Program-made: the position numbers and the translations under genes | Assembly: GCF_024298825.1 (NCBI RefSeq) | Contig: NZ_CP101153.1 | Span: 1,612,001 to 1,676,000, forward strand | Source of the DNA: Haloglomus salinum | GTDB lineage: Archaea > Halobacteriota > Halobacteria > Halobacteriales > Haloarculaceae | DNA: 64,000 nt | Reading direction: 5' to 3' | Notes under the pieces: generated by a model | The model's input: only the letters and a program-made list of their open reading frames with translations | What the model was told of the DNA's origin: nothing | Databases searched by the model: none | Shown here: positions 17,862 through 25,361 of the stretch, piece by piece | Position numbering within the stretch: position 1 is the first letter of the stretch | Layout of the letters: each line of letters begins with the position of its first letter

Positions 17862-18881
17862 ATGGAGGGGCTCGTCGAGGCCGCGCTCGACCACGCCGAG
17901 GCCGAGCGCCGGACGGTCGAGCAGGATGCACCGTCGACGGAGTTCGGCCCGCCGCGAGCGGCAGTCATCGGGTGCGGTGCGACCGGCGGCGAACGGGTCG
18001 GCAGGATTACGTCGGACTACAGAGCGGCAGACGATTCCCGGGAGACCGTCCTGATGTCGGTAGCCCTGTCGGGCGATAGCGACGACCCTCCCCGCGTCCA
18101 CGACATCGACGACGCGCTGGTGTGGGAGGTACCGGCGACCGACGACCCCCCGACACGGGCAGCGTCCACGACGGCCCCACCCGACCGACTGGTGTCGCTC
18201 GTCGAGGCCGCCGATATCCACGTGCTCACCGGGGCGCTGGGTGACTCTACTGCCCGCCGCCTCCTCCGCCGGACGACCGCGCTCGCGGCACGGGAGGACG
18301 TCCCGACGGTCGTCATCCCGACGCTGCCGGCGGGCCCGATTGACTCGCCCGTCCGGAATGCGCTCACCATGCTCCGGTCGACCGCGGACTGCCTGGTTCC
18401 CGTCGACCCGGGGCAACTCCCTCCAGCTCCGGGAGCCGGGTCGGGACAGCCGCCCGTCGCCGCCGTGACCGACCAGCTGGTGTCCGCGGTGCTCGGGTCG
18501 ACGTCCAGTTCGATGGCGTTCCCGGTCGACCTCGCGACGCTTCACGACCTGTTCGCCGCAGGTCACGTCGCAGTCCCGGTCGTCGCGACGCTCGACTACG
18601 ACGCTCCCCTCGGCCGCTCCCCACCTGACCGAGACGCCGTCGAGGCCTCGCTTCGGACCTGCTACGACGGCGCGGGGCTTCCACTCTCGTCGTCCCCGCA
18701 GGGCTGGCTGGCCTACCTCGTCGCGGGCGATGACCTCACGCTGGGCGCGTTCCAGCGCCTGGAACGGACGCTCTCCGAGGTCCTCGTCGACGATGCGGAT
18801 GTCCCCAGCGTCCGGGGTGGCCACATCGAGGCGTCGCGCGAGGGAGTGGGACTGCTCTCCTGCTTCGTCCTCCTCGAGTAG
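17862..18881 (+). CDS. Divergent FtsZ/tubulin-superfamily protein with degenerate GTPase motifs
   Basis: 339 aa. The whole chain follows the FtsZ layout. The first phosphate-binding loop is AAVIGCGATGGERVGRI (34-50), like FtsZ IGVGGAGGN. A DIHVLTGALGDSTARRLL segment (119-135) sits where FtsZ has the tubulin signature GGGTGTG, but most of those glycines are gone. VPTVVIPTLPAGP and NALTMLRSTADCLVPVD match the FtsZ strand and helix before the nucleotide-contact region. FPVDLATLHDLF (220-231) replaces the T7 loop NxDxxD, losing the Asn and the second acid. A C-terminal domain follows (WLAYLVAGDDLTLGAFQRL ... GVGLLSCFVLLE). I infer a pseudo-GTPase relative of FtsZ/CetZ. The ATG at 17862 has a GGAGGGG stretch just before it; an alternative ATG at 17808 adds 18 residues. 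Confidence 0.65.
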   Translation: MEGLVEAALDHAEAERRTVEQDAPSTEFGPPRAAVIGCGATGGERVGRITSDYRAADDSRETVLMSVALSGDSDDPPRVHDIDDALVWEVPATDDPPTRAASTTAPPDRLVSLVEAADIHVLTGALGDSTARRLLRRTTALAAREDVPTVVIPTLPAGPIDSPVRNALTMLRSTADCLVPVDPGQLPPAPGAGSGQPPVAAVTDQLVSAVLGSTSSSMAFPVDLATLHDLFAAGHVAVPVVATLDYDAPLGRSPPDRDAVEASLRTCYDGAGLPLSSSPQGWLAYLVAGDDLTLGAFQRLERTLSEVLVDDADVPSVRGGHIEASREGVGLLSCFVLLE

Positions 18882-18948
18882 CGGCGCCCGGGTATCGGTG
18901 TCGGCGGCCTCTCGAAGAGCGTAACTGGCGTACCCTGCTGGAGTGCGT

Positions 18949-19632
18949 ATGAGCGTTCGCGAGGAGTTCGACGCCTGGGCCGCCGACGGCCGCGACAGGG
19001 GGATGGAGGACCGCCACTGGCACACCGCGAAACACGTCCTGGCACGGATGCCCGTCGAGGAGGGGGAGACGGTGGTCGACCTCGGGACAGGGTCCGGGTA
19101 CGCGCTGCGGGCGCTCCGGGAGACGAAGGGAGCGGGCCGAGGCTACGGGCTCGATGCATCCCCCGAGATGCTGCGGAACGCCCGCTCGTACACCGACGAC
19201 AGTCGGGTCGGTTACGTCCGGGGCGACTTCGATGCGCTCCCGTTCGCGACCGATTCCGTCGACCACGCCTTCTCCATGGAGGCCTTCTACTATGCCTCCG
19301 ACCCGCTCCGGACGCTCCGTGAACTCCGGCGGGTCCTCCGCCCGGGTGGCACGTTCTTCTGTGCGGTGAACTACTACGAGGAGAACGTCCACTCACACGG
19401 CTGGCAGGAGAACATCGCCATCGAGATGACCCGCTGGGACAGACAGGAGTACCGCGAGGCGTTCCGGGAGGCCGGTTTCTTCGTCGCCGAGCAGGACAAC
19501 GTTCCGGACCGGGAGACCGAGATTCCACCCGAGGCGGAGTTCCCGACGGAGGCGTTCGACACGCGTGCGGCGATGGTCGAACGGTACCGCGAACTGGGGA
19601 CCCTGCTGACCGTCGGGGTCGCCCCGGAGTAG
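18949..19632 (+). CDS. Class I SAM-dependent methyltransferase
   Basis: A 227-aa Rossmann methyltransferase. Motif I is VVDLGTGSGYAL, the acidic ribose-binding residue lies in GYGLDASPEML, motif II/III region is GDFDALPFATDSVDHAFSMEAFYY, and the post-motif LRRVLRPGGTFFCAVNYYEEN follows. This pattern is closest to UbiE/SAM-dependent small-molecule methyltransferases; the acceptor is unknown. The ATG at 18949 is preferred over a GTG six bases upstream. It starts 67 bases after the FtsZ-like gene on the same strand, so the two could be cotranscribed. Confidence 0.85.
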   Translation: MSVREEFDAWAADGRDRGMEDRHWHTAKHVLARMPVEEGETVVDLGTGSGYALRALRETKGAGRGYGLDASPEMLRNARSYTDDSRVGYVRGDFDALPFATDSVDHAFSMEAFYYASDPLRTLRELRRVLRPGGTFFCAVNYYEENVHSHGWQENIAIEMTRWDRQEYREAFREAGFFVAEQDNVPDRETEIPPEAEFPTEAFDTRAAMVERYRELGTLLTVGVAPE

Positions 19633-19702
19633 CCGGGGCACCGGTCGACGGCTGCCCGGGTGGACCCCGGGGGTTTTGACTGCCGGCGTTCAGTTGCGCG
19701 AC

Positions 19703-20131
19703 ATGGTCGGACCCTCGCGCCGGTTCAGGACCGCCGACATCGCCCAGCAGGTCGTCGGCGGGTTCCTGCTCGCTGGCCCGTTCGTCGTCACCGAGGAGGT
19801 GTGGGTGCTCGCCGTGAGCATGTCCGTCTGGCAGGCCCTGCTCACCGTCGGCATCGTCTTCGCCATCGGCTACGGCGCGCTGTATCAGGCCGACGACCGT
19901 GACCCTGACCGTGAGACGGAGGTCGCCGGGGTTCCGGCCCGGTTCATCTCGCTGATGCTCGTCTCCTTTGGCTCCGTACTCGTGCTCGCGCTGGCGTTCG
20001 GCGCTCCCGAGACGTTCCTCTCGGGACTGGGTATCCCTGTCGCGGAGTGGCCGCTGGTCACCGCCTACGCCGTCAGTATCGGCGCCATATTCAGCGTCGT
20101 CGGCGCGGCGACGGCTGACTCCGTGTTCTAG
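19703..20131 (+). CDS. DUF2391-like integral membrane protein
   Basis: 142 aa with four hydrophobic segments: AQQVVGGFLLAGPFVVTEEV, WQALLTVGIVFAIGYGAL, ISLMLVSFGSVLVLALAFGA and PLVTAYAVSIGAIFSVVGAA. Charged Asp/Arg loops lie between segments two and three. It matches the DUF2391/TIGR02587 class of small membrane proteins, whose role is unknown. The ATG at 19703 is used; a TTG at 19676 would add nine residues. Confidence 0.75.
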   Translation: MVGPSRRFRTADIAQQVVGGFLLAGPFVVTEEVWVLAVSMSVWQALLTVGIVFAIGYGALYQADDRDPDRETEVAGVPARFISLMLVSFGSVLVLALAFGAPETFLSGLGIPVAEWPLVTAYAVSIGAIFSVVGAATADSVF

Positions 20132-20174
20132 ACGAGTCGCTTTGCGGCGAGCGGTAGCGGGCTGCCGCACGGGA

Positions 20175-20199
20175 TGTCTGACGTTCGCCCCGTCAGACA
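20175..20199 (+). terminator. Hairpin after the DUF2391 gene, possible terminator
   Basis: TGTCTGAC and GTCAGACA form a perfect 8-bp stem around a 9-base loop, 44 bases after the stop codon. A modest T-rich run follows (GGTTTTCACTTTC), so termination is plausible but unproven. Confidence 0.35.
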
Positions 20200-20216
20200 C
20201 GCCTCCCTCGTACGGT

Positions 20217-20250
20217 TTTCACTTTCACCGCGGACGGCGGGCGTTTATCC
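20217..20250 (+). promoter_or_regulatory. Promoter-like element sharing a 13-mer with the radA promoter
   Basis: TTTCACTTTCACC at 20217-20229 is followed 11 bases later by a TATA-like GCGTTTATCC (20241-20250). The same 13-mer occurs at 21827-21839, in the same position relative to the radA TATA box. No recognised gene begins within 150 bases downstream. Confidence 0.45.
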
Positions 20251-20394
20251 TCCCTCACGGCATCTATCCGAGTGCACACACGCTCCCTTGCTCCCGGGGT
20301 GGTCGGGGCGGCTCCCGCTCCGCTTCCCCGAAGCACTCACCGTCCGCCAGCGGCAGCGCCGGTGTGGGGCCGTCCGCGGGTCGCCCCTCCCTGG

Positions 20395-20407
20395 CCGAAA
20401 CTACAAC
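20395..20407 (+). promoter_or_regulatory. BRE/TATA promoter of the threonine dehydratase gene
   Basis: CCGAAACTACAAC: a BRE-like CGAAA followed by CTACAAC, centred about 27 bases before the ATG at 20431. Leaderless initiation is predicted. Confidence 0.45.
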
Positions 20408-20430
20408 TCCCGTGACCCGGTAGCCCGAGC

Positions 20431-21639
20431 ATGCTCGATATCGAGGACGTGCGGGCGGCCCGGGACCGCATCGAGGACGTGGTCCGGCGGACCCCGCTCG
20501 ACCACTCGTACACCTTCTCCCAGCGGACTGGCGCCGACGTCCACCTCAAACTGGAGAACTTCCAGCGGACGGGGGCGTTCAAGATACGCGGGGCGCTCAA
20601 CAAGATCCGCCTGCTCTCCGAGGCCGACCGCGAGGCTGGCGTCGTGACCGCGAGCGCCGGGAACCATGCGCAGGGCGTGGCGCTGGCGGCGACGACCGAG
20701 GGCGTCGACGCGAAGGTGGTGATGCCCGAGCAGGCACCCATCTCGAAGATCAACGCGACCCGCTCGTACGGTGCCGAGGTGGTGCTGGCGGGCGCCGACT
20801 ACGACGCGGCCGCAGAGCACGCACACGAACTCGAGCACGAGGAGGGCCGGACCTACATCCACGCGTTCGACGACTACGACGTGATGGCCGGGCAAGGGAC
20901 CATCGGGCTTGAGATGGTCGAGGCGCTGCCGGCCCTCGATACCGTCGTCGTCCCCATCGGCGGCGGCGGACTCATCAGCGGTATCGCGACCGTGCTGAAG
21001 GCCGAGACGGACGCGCGCGTCGTCGGCGTGCAGGCCGAGGGCGCCTCGGCGGTGGCCGAGTCGCTCCGGAAGGGCGAACCCGTCGAGCGAGACCGGGTCG
21101 ACACCATCTCCGACGGTATCGCGGTCCGCAAGACCGGTGAGAAGACGTTCCCCATCATCGAGGAGCGCGTCGACGAGGTCGTGACGGTGACCGACGCCGA
21201 GACGGCGAACGCGCTGGTCGCGCTCCTCGAACGGTCGAAGACGCTCGTGGAGGGGGCCGGGGCGGTCCCGCTGGCGGCGGTGGTCGAGCGGGCGTTCGAC
21301 TACGAGGACGACGAGACCGTCGTCACCGCGCTCTGTGGGGGGAACATCGACCTGAACGTGCTCACGACGGTCATCATGCGCGGGCTCGTTGAGTCGGGGC
21401 GCTACCTCCGGCTCCGGACGGTGCTGAAGGACCGCCCCGGGGCGCTCGAACAGCTCATCGAGGTCATCGCGGGGGCCCGCGCGAACATCTACGCCATCCA
21501 GCACGACCGCACCTCGCGGGACATCGAGATGAACGCCGCCGACGTGAAACTGGACCTGGAGACCCGTGGCCACGAGCACGTCGTGGAACTGGTCGACGCA
21601 CTGGAGGCACACGGCTACGAGGTTGATATCCTCGTGTAA
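20431..21639 (+). CDS. ilvA: Threonine ammonia-lyase (threonine dehydratase)
   Basis: PLP enzyme converting threonine to 2-oxobutanoate and ammonia, the entry to isoleucine synthesis or threonine catabolism. At 402 aa it is the short form: a fold-type II catalytic domain with the Schiff-base Lys in RTGAFKIRG (K51), the SAGNHAQGVA loop and the phosphate-binding GGGGLISG. A single ACT-like C-terminal domain follows (about 325-402, LRTVLKDRPGALEQLIEVI), typical of allosterically controlled enzymes. Whether it is biosynthetic (ilvA) or catabolic (tdcB) cannot be decided here. It is monocistronic, and radA follows after 246 bases. Confidence 0.88.
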   Translation: MLDIEDVRAARDRIEDVVRRTPLDHSYTFSQRTGADVHLKLENFQRTGAFKIRGALNKIRLLSEADREAGVVTASAGNHAQGVALAATTEGVDAKVVMPEQAPISKINATRSYGAEVVLAGADYDAAAEHAHELEHEEGRTYIHAFDDYDVMAGQGTIGLEMVEALPALDTVVVPIGGGGLISGIATVLKAETDARVVGVQAEGASAVAESLRKGEPVERDRVDTISDGIAVRKTGEKTFPIIEERVDEVVTVTDAETANALVALLERSKTLVEGAGAVPLAAVVERAFDYEDDETVVTALCGGNIDLNVLTTVIMRGLVESGRYLRLRTVLKDRPGALEQLIEVIAGARANIYAIQHDRTSRDIEMNAADVKLDLETRGHEHVVELVDALEAHGYEVDILV

Positions 21640-21826
21640 CCGTCTATCGCCTGAACTATCTCTCCCGGATAACCGCACCAGCCGTACTTCTACGACACGG
21701 TCCGTTCGGTCGGTCTCGGTCTCGGGACGGCGATTCCCCGGATATCCGCGATGACTTCCGCACCCTGCTGGCTTCCCACCTGAACCCTCGTCTCCGCCTC
21801 CGGACAACCACGGTCACGTCTCGCGA

Positions 21827-21862
21827 TTTCACTTTCACCTACCTGTTGACGAGACTTTATAT
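21827..21862 (+). promoter_or_regulatory. radA promoter with TTTCACTTTCACC element
   Basis: The 13-mer TTTCACTTTCACC (21827-21839) lies 15 bases before CTTTATAT (21855-21862), which is about 27 bases before the radA ATG. This predicts a leaderless radA transcript. The 13-mer is a doubled TTTCAC and probably a factor-binding or BRE-region element. Confidence 0.6.
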
Positions 21863-21885
21863 GACGGGGGGCACAACCCCTGGAT

Positions 21886-22920
21886 ATGTCGACGACTGCT
21901 GACCTGGAGGACCTGCCCGGTGTCGGACCCGCGACCGCGGAGAAACTCAAGGACAACGGCTACGATTCGTACCAGAGCATCGCCGTCGCGAGCCCCGCCG
22001 AGCTCTCGAACAAGGCCGACGTGGGTGAGTCCTCTGCCTCCGATATCATCAACGCCGCGCGTGACGCCGCCGACATCGGCGGCTTCGAGACCGGCGCCGA
22101 CGTACTGACCCGACGCGAGGAAATCGGGAAGCTCCAGTTCATCATCGACGAGCTGGACGACCTGCTGGGCGGCGGCGTCGAGACCCAGTCCATCACGGAG
22201 GTGTACGGCGAGTTCGGCGCCGGGAAGAGCCAGGTCACCCACCAGCTCTCGGTGAACGTCCAGCTCCCGCAGGAGCACGGTGGGCTGGAGGGCCGGGCCA
22301 TCTTCATCGACAGCGAGGACACGTTCCGCCCCGAGCGTATCGACGAGATGGTCCGCGGGCTCCCCGACGAGGTCATCGACGCCACCCTGGAGGCCCGCGA
22401 AATCGAGGGCGGCGCCGACGACGAGGACGCACTGGAGGCGCTCGTCGAGGACATGCTGGACAAGATCCACGTCGCCAAGGCGTTCAACTCCAACCACCAG
22501 ATCCTGCTGGCCGAGAAGGCCCAGGAGATCGCCGCCGAGTACGAGGACGACGAGTTCCCCGTCCGGCTGCTCTGTGTGGACTCGCTGACCGCCCACTTCC
22601 GTGCGGAGTACGTCGGCCGCGGTGAACTCGCCAACCGCCAGCAGAAGCTCAACAAGCACCTCCACGACCTCGACCGCGTCGGCAACCTCTACAACACCGC
22701 GGTCATCGTCACGAACCAGGTCCAGTCGAACCCGGACGCCTTCTTCGGCGACCCGACCAAGCCCATCGGCGGCAACATCCTCGGCCACAAGTCGACGTTC
22801 CGGCTCTACCTGAAGAAGTCCAAGCAGGACAAGCGTATCGTCAAACTCGTCGACGCGCCCAACCTCCCCGACGGGGAGGCCGTCATGCGCGTCCAGGGTG
22901 CGGGCCTCAAGCCAGAGTGA
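21886..22920 (+). CDS. radA: DNA repair and recombination protein RadA
   Basis: Archaeal RecA/Rad51 recombinase, 344 aa, the standard haloarchaeal length. It forms filaments on single-stranded DNA and performs strand exchange. An N-terminal helix-hairpin-helix ([20 protein letters not shown]) is followed by the ATPase core with Walker A GEFGAGKS (108-115). The Walker B region is [14 protein letters not shown], and the L2 region [23 protein letters not shown] follows. All core motifs are intact and there is no intein. The upstream promoter is unusually clear. Confidence 0.96.
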   Translation: MSTTADLEDLPGVGPATAEKLKDNGYDSYQSIAVASPAELSNKADVGESSASDIINAARDAADIGGFETGADVLTRREEIGKLQFIIDELDDLLGGGVETQSITEVYGEFGAGKSQVTHQLSVNVQLPQEHGGLEGRAIFIDSEDTFRPERIDEMVRGLPDEVIDATLEAREIEGGADDEDALEALVEDMLDKIHVAKAFNSNHQILLAEKAQEIAAEYEDDEFPVRLLCVDSLTAHFRAEYVGRGELANRQQKLNKHLHDLDRVGNLYNTAVIVTNQVQSNPDAFFGDPTKPIGGNILGHKSTFRLYLKKSKQDKRIVKLVDAPNLPDGEAVMRVQGAGLKPE

Positions 22921-22959
22921 CAGCCGCGTAGCGCACCGAGAACAGTTCTGCCTCCGCTT

Positions 22960-24015
22960 TCACGGGGTCAGCCGCTGCACCCGGAGCCACTCGATGCTCG
23001 GGCTGTCCGCTCCGTCCCCGGCGCCGTCGACCAGCGCGAACATCATCTCCTTGCGGACGCCGTGGGCGAGCCGGACGTCGAGCGCGAGGTCTCGCGGGGC
23101 GAACGCGTGCCCCGCCGGGAGCACCCGCACGAGGAGTTCGGAGTGGCCCAGGTTCTCGACGCTCTCGACCTCGGCGTAGGTCCGGAAGTCGGCGCCGAAC
23201 TTGAAGCCGGTCTTGGGGACGACGCCGCGGTCGCGGAGGGTGGTGTAGACCGCGAGCCGGCGGTCGAACCGGTCGCCCTCGGCCTCGCGGCCGCGAGCGA
23301 GGACCGCCGCGTGCCCGTCGTCCCGGTCGTCGGCCTGCACGTCCAGCGCCCCGCGCTCGGCGAGGTAGGCGGCCTCGACGAGCGAGAGCTGGATGGCGTC
23401 GTCGTCGCGGTCGAGCGGCTGGCCGTAGAACCCCTGCTCGTACAGGCTCTCCGGCGGCTCCCACGCCACGACGCGGTCGCCCAGCAGCGTGGCAGCCACG
23501 CCGGTCGGGGGCTCGTGCTCGGTTGCACCATCGACGGGCGCGCGGCTGGTGTCGAGGTAGGTGATCTCGGACTCCTCGTCGACGACCGCGAGGACGCCGC
23601 CGTCGAGCTGGCTGGCGGCGACGGTCGTCCGCTCGCCGACGACGTGGACCCGGTGTTCGACGACCTCGTCCCAGGGCCCCTTCCCGCGCGGGTAGACGAG
23701 GAAGTCGGCCGTGTCGTCGGGGTCGACGGCGTCGCTCCAGCCCTCGCGCGTGGGCGAGCAGTAGAACCCGCGGTCCCGGAGGTCCTTGTAGACGAAGAAG
23801 CGAACCGCGAGGCCGCCGACGGCACTCAGGTACTCGCGGAAGCCCTGCCCGTCGACCGAATCGAGGTCCCCGCGGTAGAGCAGGTGCGCGGCCTCGACCG
23901 GCGCGAGGTCCAGCGCGTCACCTGCCGGCCGGCCGTAGCCCCGCGAGTCGTAGAACCGTTCGCGGCCGTTGGCCGGCACCCGGACGATGTCGTCCGTACG
24001 TGTCTGCCCCTCCAT
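22960..24015 (-). CDS. endA: tRNA-splicing endonuclease EndA (fused double-length form)
   Basis: Cleaves bulge-helix-bulge introns from pre-tRNA and pre-rRNA. At 351 aa this is the fused, two-repeat form that works as a homodimer, as in other haloarchaea and Archaeoglobus. The N-terminal repeat (to about 165) has lost the active site. The C-terminal repeat keeps the catalytic triad: Tyr in FGADFRTY (Y280), His in NLGHSE (H291) and Lys in GVRKEMMF (K322). It lies 81 bases downstream of a C4 zinc-finger gene on the same strand and may share its transcript. It is convergent with radA. Confidence 0.92.
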   Translation of the reverse strand: MEGQTRTDDIVRVPANGRERFYDSRGYGRPAGDALDLAPVEAAHLLYRGDLDSVDGQGFREYLSAVGGLAVRFFVYKDLRDRGFYCSPTREGWSDAVDPDDTADFLVYPRGKGPWDEVVEHRVHVVGERTTVAASQLDGGVLAVVDEESEITYLDTSRAPVDGATEHEPPTGVAATLLGDRVVAWEPPESLYEQGFYGQPLDRDDDAIQLSLVEAAYLAERGALDVQADDRDDGHAAVLARGREAEGDRFDRRLAVYTTLRDRGVVPKTGFKFGADFRTYAEVESVENLGHSELLVRVLPAGHAFAPRDLALDVRLAHGVRKEMMFALVDGAGDGADSPSIEWLRVQRLTP

Positions 24016-24096
24016 GACCGGCGGTTCGCCTCACCACGCATAGCGATGACGGTGTGGTGACGGGCTGGCGGGGGCGACGACGAGTTCGCCCCCGGC

Positions 24097-24885
24097 TCAG
24101 GGCTGGTCGTGCTCGCAGCCGGCGGCCAGACAGCGCTCGCTGCTCTCGCCCGCTCGCGGTTCGTACCTGGGGAGCCCACAGCCACACTCGCCGCTGAGCA
24201 CGCCGTCCGGCACGGCTGCGGAGAACGTGCAGTCCGGATAGGCGTCGCACCCGAGGATGAGTCCGCCTCGACGGAGCACGCGCAGCGGCACCCCACAGTC
24301 CGGGCAGTCGTACTCCTCGTCGAGTGCGGCGGTGACGGCCCGGTCGAGCGACTCGCAGGTCCGGTCCAGACAGACGGTGAACGCGTGGCCACGCTCGACC
24401 CGGAAGCGAGGGAGCCCGCAGTCCGGGCACGACTCCTCGGTGACGGTCGCGCCCGCGGGCAGGCCGTAGCGCGCCTCGCACGCGACGCATGCGACCCCGC
24501 CCGTGTCCCGGACGAGCGTGCCGCCGCAGTCGCAGGTCCCGACCGGCGCCCCCGACGCGGAGGTCGGGTGCGTCTCGCGGACGGCGGCGTCGACCCGGAC
24601 CCGGAGGCGGCTGTCCCCGTCGACCGCGGTGACGACCGTCCGGTCGCCCTCGGCGCTCGCGGGCCGTTCGCGCTCGACGGTCACGTGTTCCGGGCGCGTG
24701 AGCCACGCCACGGGCTGATAGCCGCTCTCGTCGTGGACGAGCGTGGTCCCGTCGGGCTTGACGACGGTGACGAGCCGGCCGTGCTGCTCGCGCTCGGGCC
24801 GCCACGCGCCGTCGCTGCCGCTGTTGGTGAAGAAGGTGGTCGTGCTCTCTCCGGCGATGACCCTGACAGCGTCCGTGTCGGGCAT
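24097..24885 (-). CDS. Topoisomerase-type C4 zinc-finger protein
   Basis: 262 aa. The N-terminal 75 residues (VIAGESTTTFFTNSGSD ... DGTTLVHDESGYQPVAWL) resemble the beta-barrel N-terminal domain of NucS-type (DUF91) proteins. They are followed by several zinc-binding modules: CDCGG...CVAC (about 117-136), CPDCGLPRF, CPDCGVPLRVLRRGGLILGCDAYPDC (a topoisomerase I-type C4 finger) and a closing CGCGLPRY...C. No nuclease core is visible, so it probably binds DNA or RNA and may act as a repair or processing adaptor. It precedes endA in the same direction. Confidence 0.72.
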   Translation of the reverse strand: MPDTDAVRVIAGESTTTFFTNSGSDGAWRPEREQHGRLVTVVKPDGTTLVHDESGYQPVAWLTRPEHVTVERERPASAEGDRTVVTAVDGDSRLRVRVDAAVRETHPTSASGAPVGTCDCGGTLVRDTGGVACVACEARYGLPAGATVTEESCPDCGLPRFRVERGHAFTVCLDRTCESLDRAVTAALDEEYDCPDCGVPLRVLRRGGLILGCDAYPDCTFSAAVPDGVLSGECGCGLPRYEPRAGESSERCLAAGCEHDQP

Positions 24886-24960
24886 GGGTGGTCTGGTCGC
24901 GTCCCCCTATTTCAACTTGAGCCGACCCCCCGGTTCCGGGACCAGGAAGCGCGCTCGCGC

Positions 24961-25034
24961 CCTCCTGTGGAGGCCGCTCGCGCTAGCGAGCGTGCCGGAA
25001 CACTCCGGCGTCCTCGTGAGCGAAGCGAACGAGG
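24961..25034. repeat. Cluster of four short inverted repeats
   Basis: CCTCC-TGT-GGAGG (24961-24973), CGCTCGC-GCTA-GCGAGCG (24975-24992), GCCGGA-acac-TCCGGC (24994-25009) and CCTCGT...ACGAGG (25012-25034) follow one another almost without spacers. Runs like GAGCGAAGCGAACGAGG are typical of dispersed haloarchaeal intergenic repeats. Confidence 0.6.
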
Positions 25035-25038
25035 GCTC

Positions 25039-25056
25039 GTCAGAGCTTGCTCTGAC
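25039..25056. repeat. Hairpin with CTTG loop downstream of trpS
   Basis: GTCAGAG and CTCTGAC form a perfect 7-bp stem closed by CTTG. A similar CTTG-containing hairpin lies upstream of trpS at 27082-27104. Confidence 0.55.
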
Positions 25057-25144
25057 GGCGCGAGCGCGGGGAGGTGTGGGGACACTGCGCTCCGCCGGAA
25101 CCACCACCCGCGAACGCTCGGTGCCACAGGCACGAGGGCGGGAC

Positions 25145-25261
25145 TGAAAGGGGCCGCTCGCTCGACGAAGCACGACGACGCAAGCACCGCAGCCGAGCGA
25201 CCGATGGGAGCGAGGCGAGGAGCGCAGCGAGGCGCGCGAGTCGAGCGAGCGGGGGCTTTCA
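25145..25261. mobile_element. MITE-like element (117 bp) with 22-bp terminal inverted repeats
   Basis: The ends 25145-25166 and 25240-25261 are inverted repeats matching at 19 of 22 positions: TGAAAG, then four variable bases, then CGCTCGCTCGAC. The interior is GC-rich and non-coding. No convincing target-site duplication is seen. The structure fits a non-autonomous, old MITE or a dispersed haloarchaeal repeat. Confidence 0.5.
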
Positions 25262-25361
25262 ACAGACTTCAGATTATCCGATTGGAATCCAAATTAACCA
25301 GATAGTGGATTTGTTTCCTGTTAGACGTGGGAACAAAGGCCGGAATATGTATATATCTGGC

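Larger units (their letters stand above)
20132..20430. other. Spacer before ilvA with an extra promoter-like element
   Basis: 299 bases without a confident gene. It holds a hairpin (20175-20199), an unexplained promoter-like element (20217-20250) and the proximal ilvA promoter (20395-20407). A GTG-initiated open frame of 47 codons (20272-20415) starts exactly where the first element would initiate, but it is Pro/Arg-rich with no Asp or Glu, unlike any protein here. Confidence 0.5.
24886..25361. other. Repeat-rich spacer between the zinc-finger gene and trpS
   Basis: 476 bases with no credible gene. From left to right: four imperfect or perfect hairpins (24961-25034), a CTTG-loop hairpin (25039-25056), a MITE-like element with terminal inverted repeats (25145-25261), and an AT-rich tract of about 90 bases abutting the trpS stop. 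In that tract AGGCC (25337) pairs with GGCCT (25359) across an AT-rich loop, followed on the minus strand by TTTGTT, a weak candidate trpS terminator. Confidence 0.6.

Noticed and set aside
20272-20415. GTG-initiated 47-codon ORF at the predicted start of the orphan promoter
   Set aside because: Pro/Arg-rich and without a single Asp or Glu, unlike every real protein here. It is retained only as part of a finding about a possible transcript, not as a gene.
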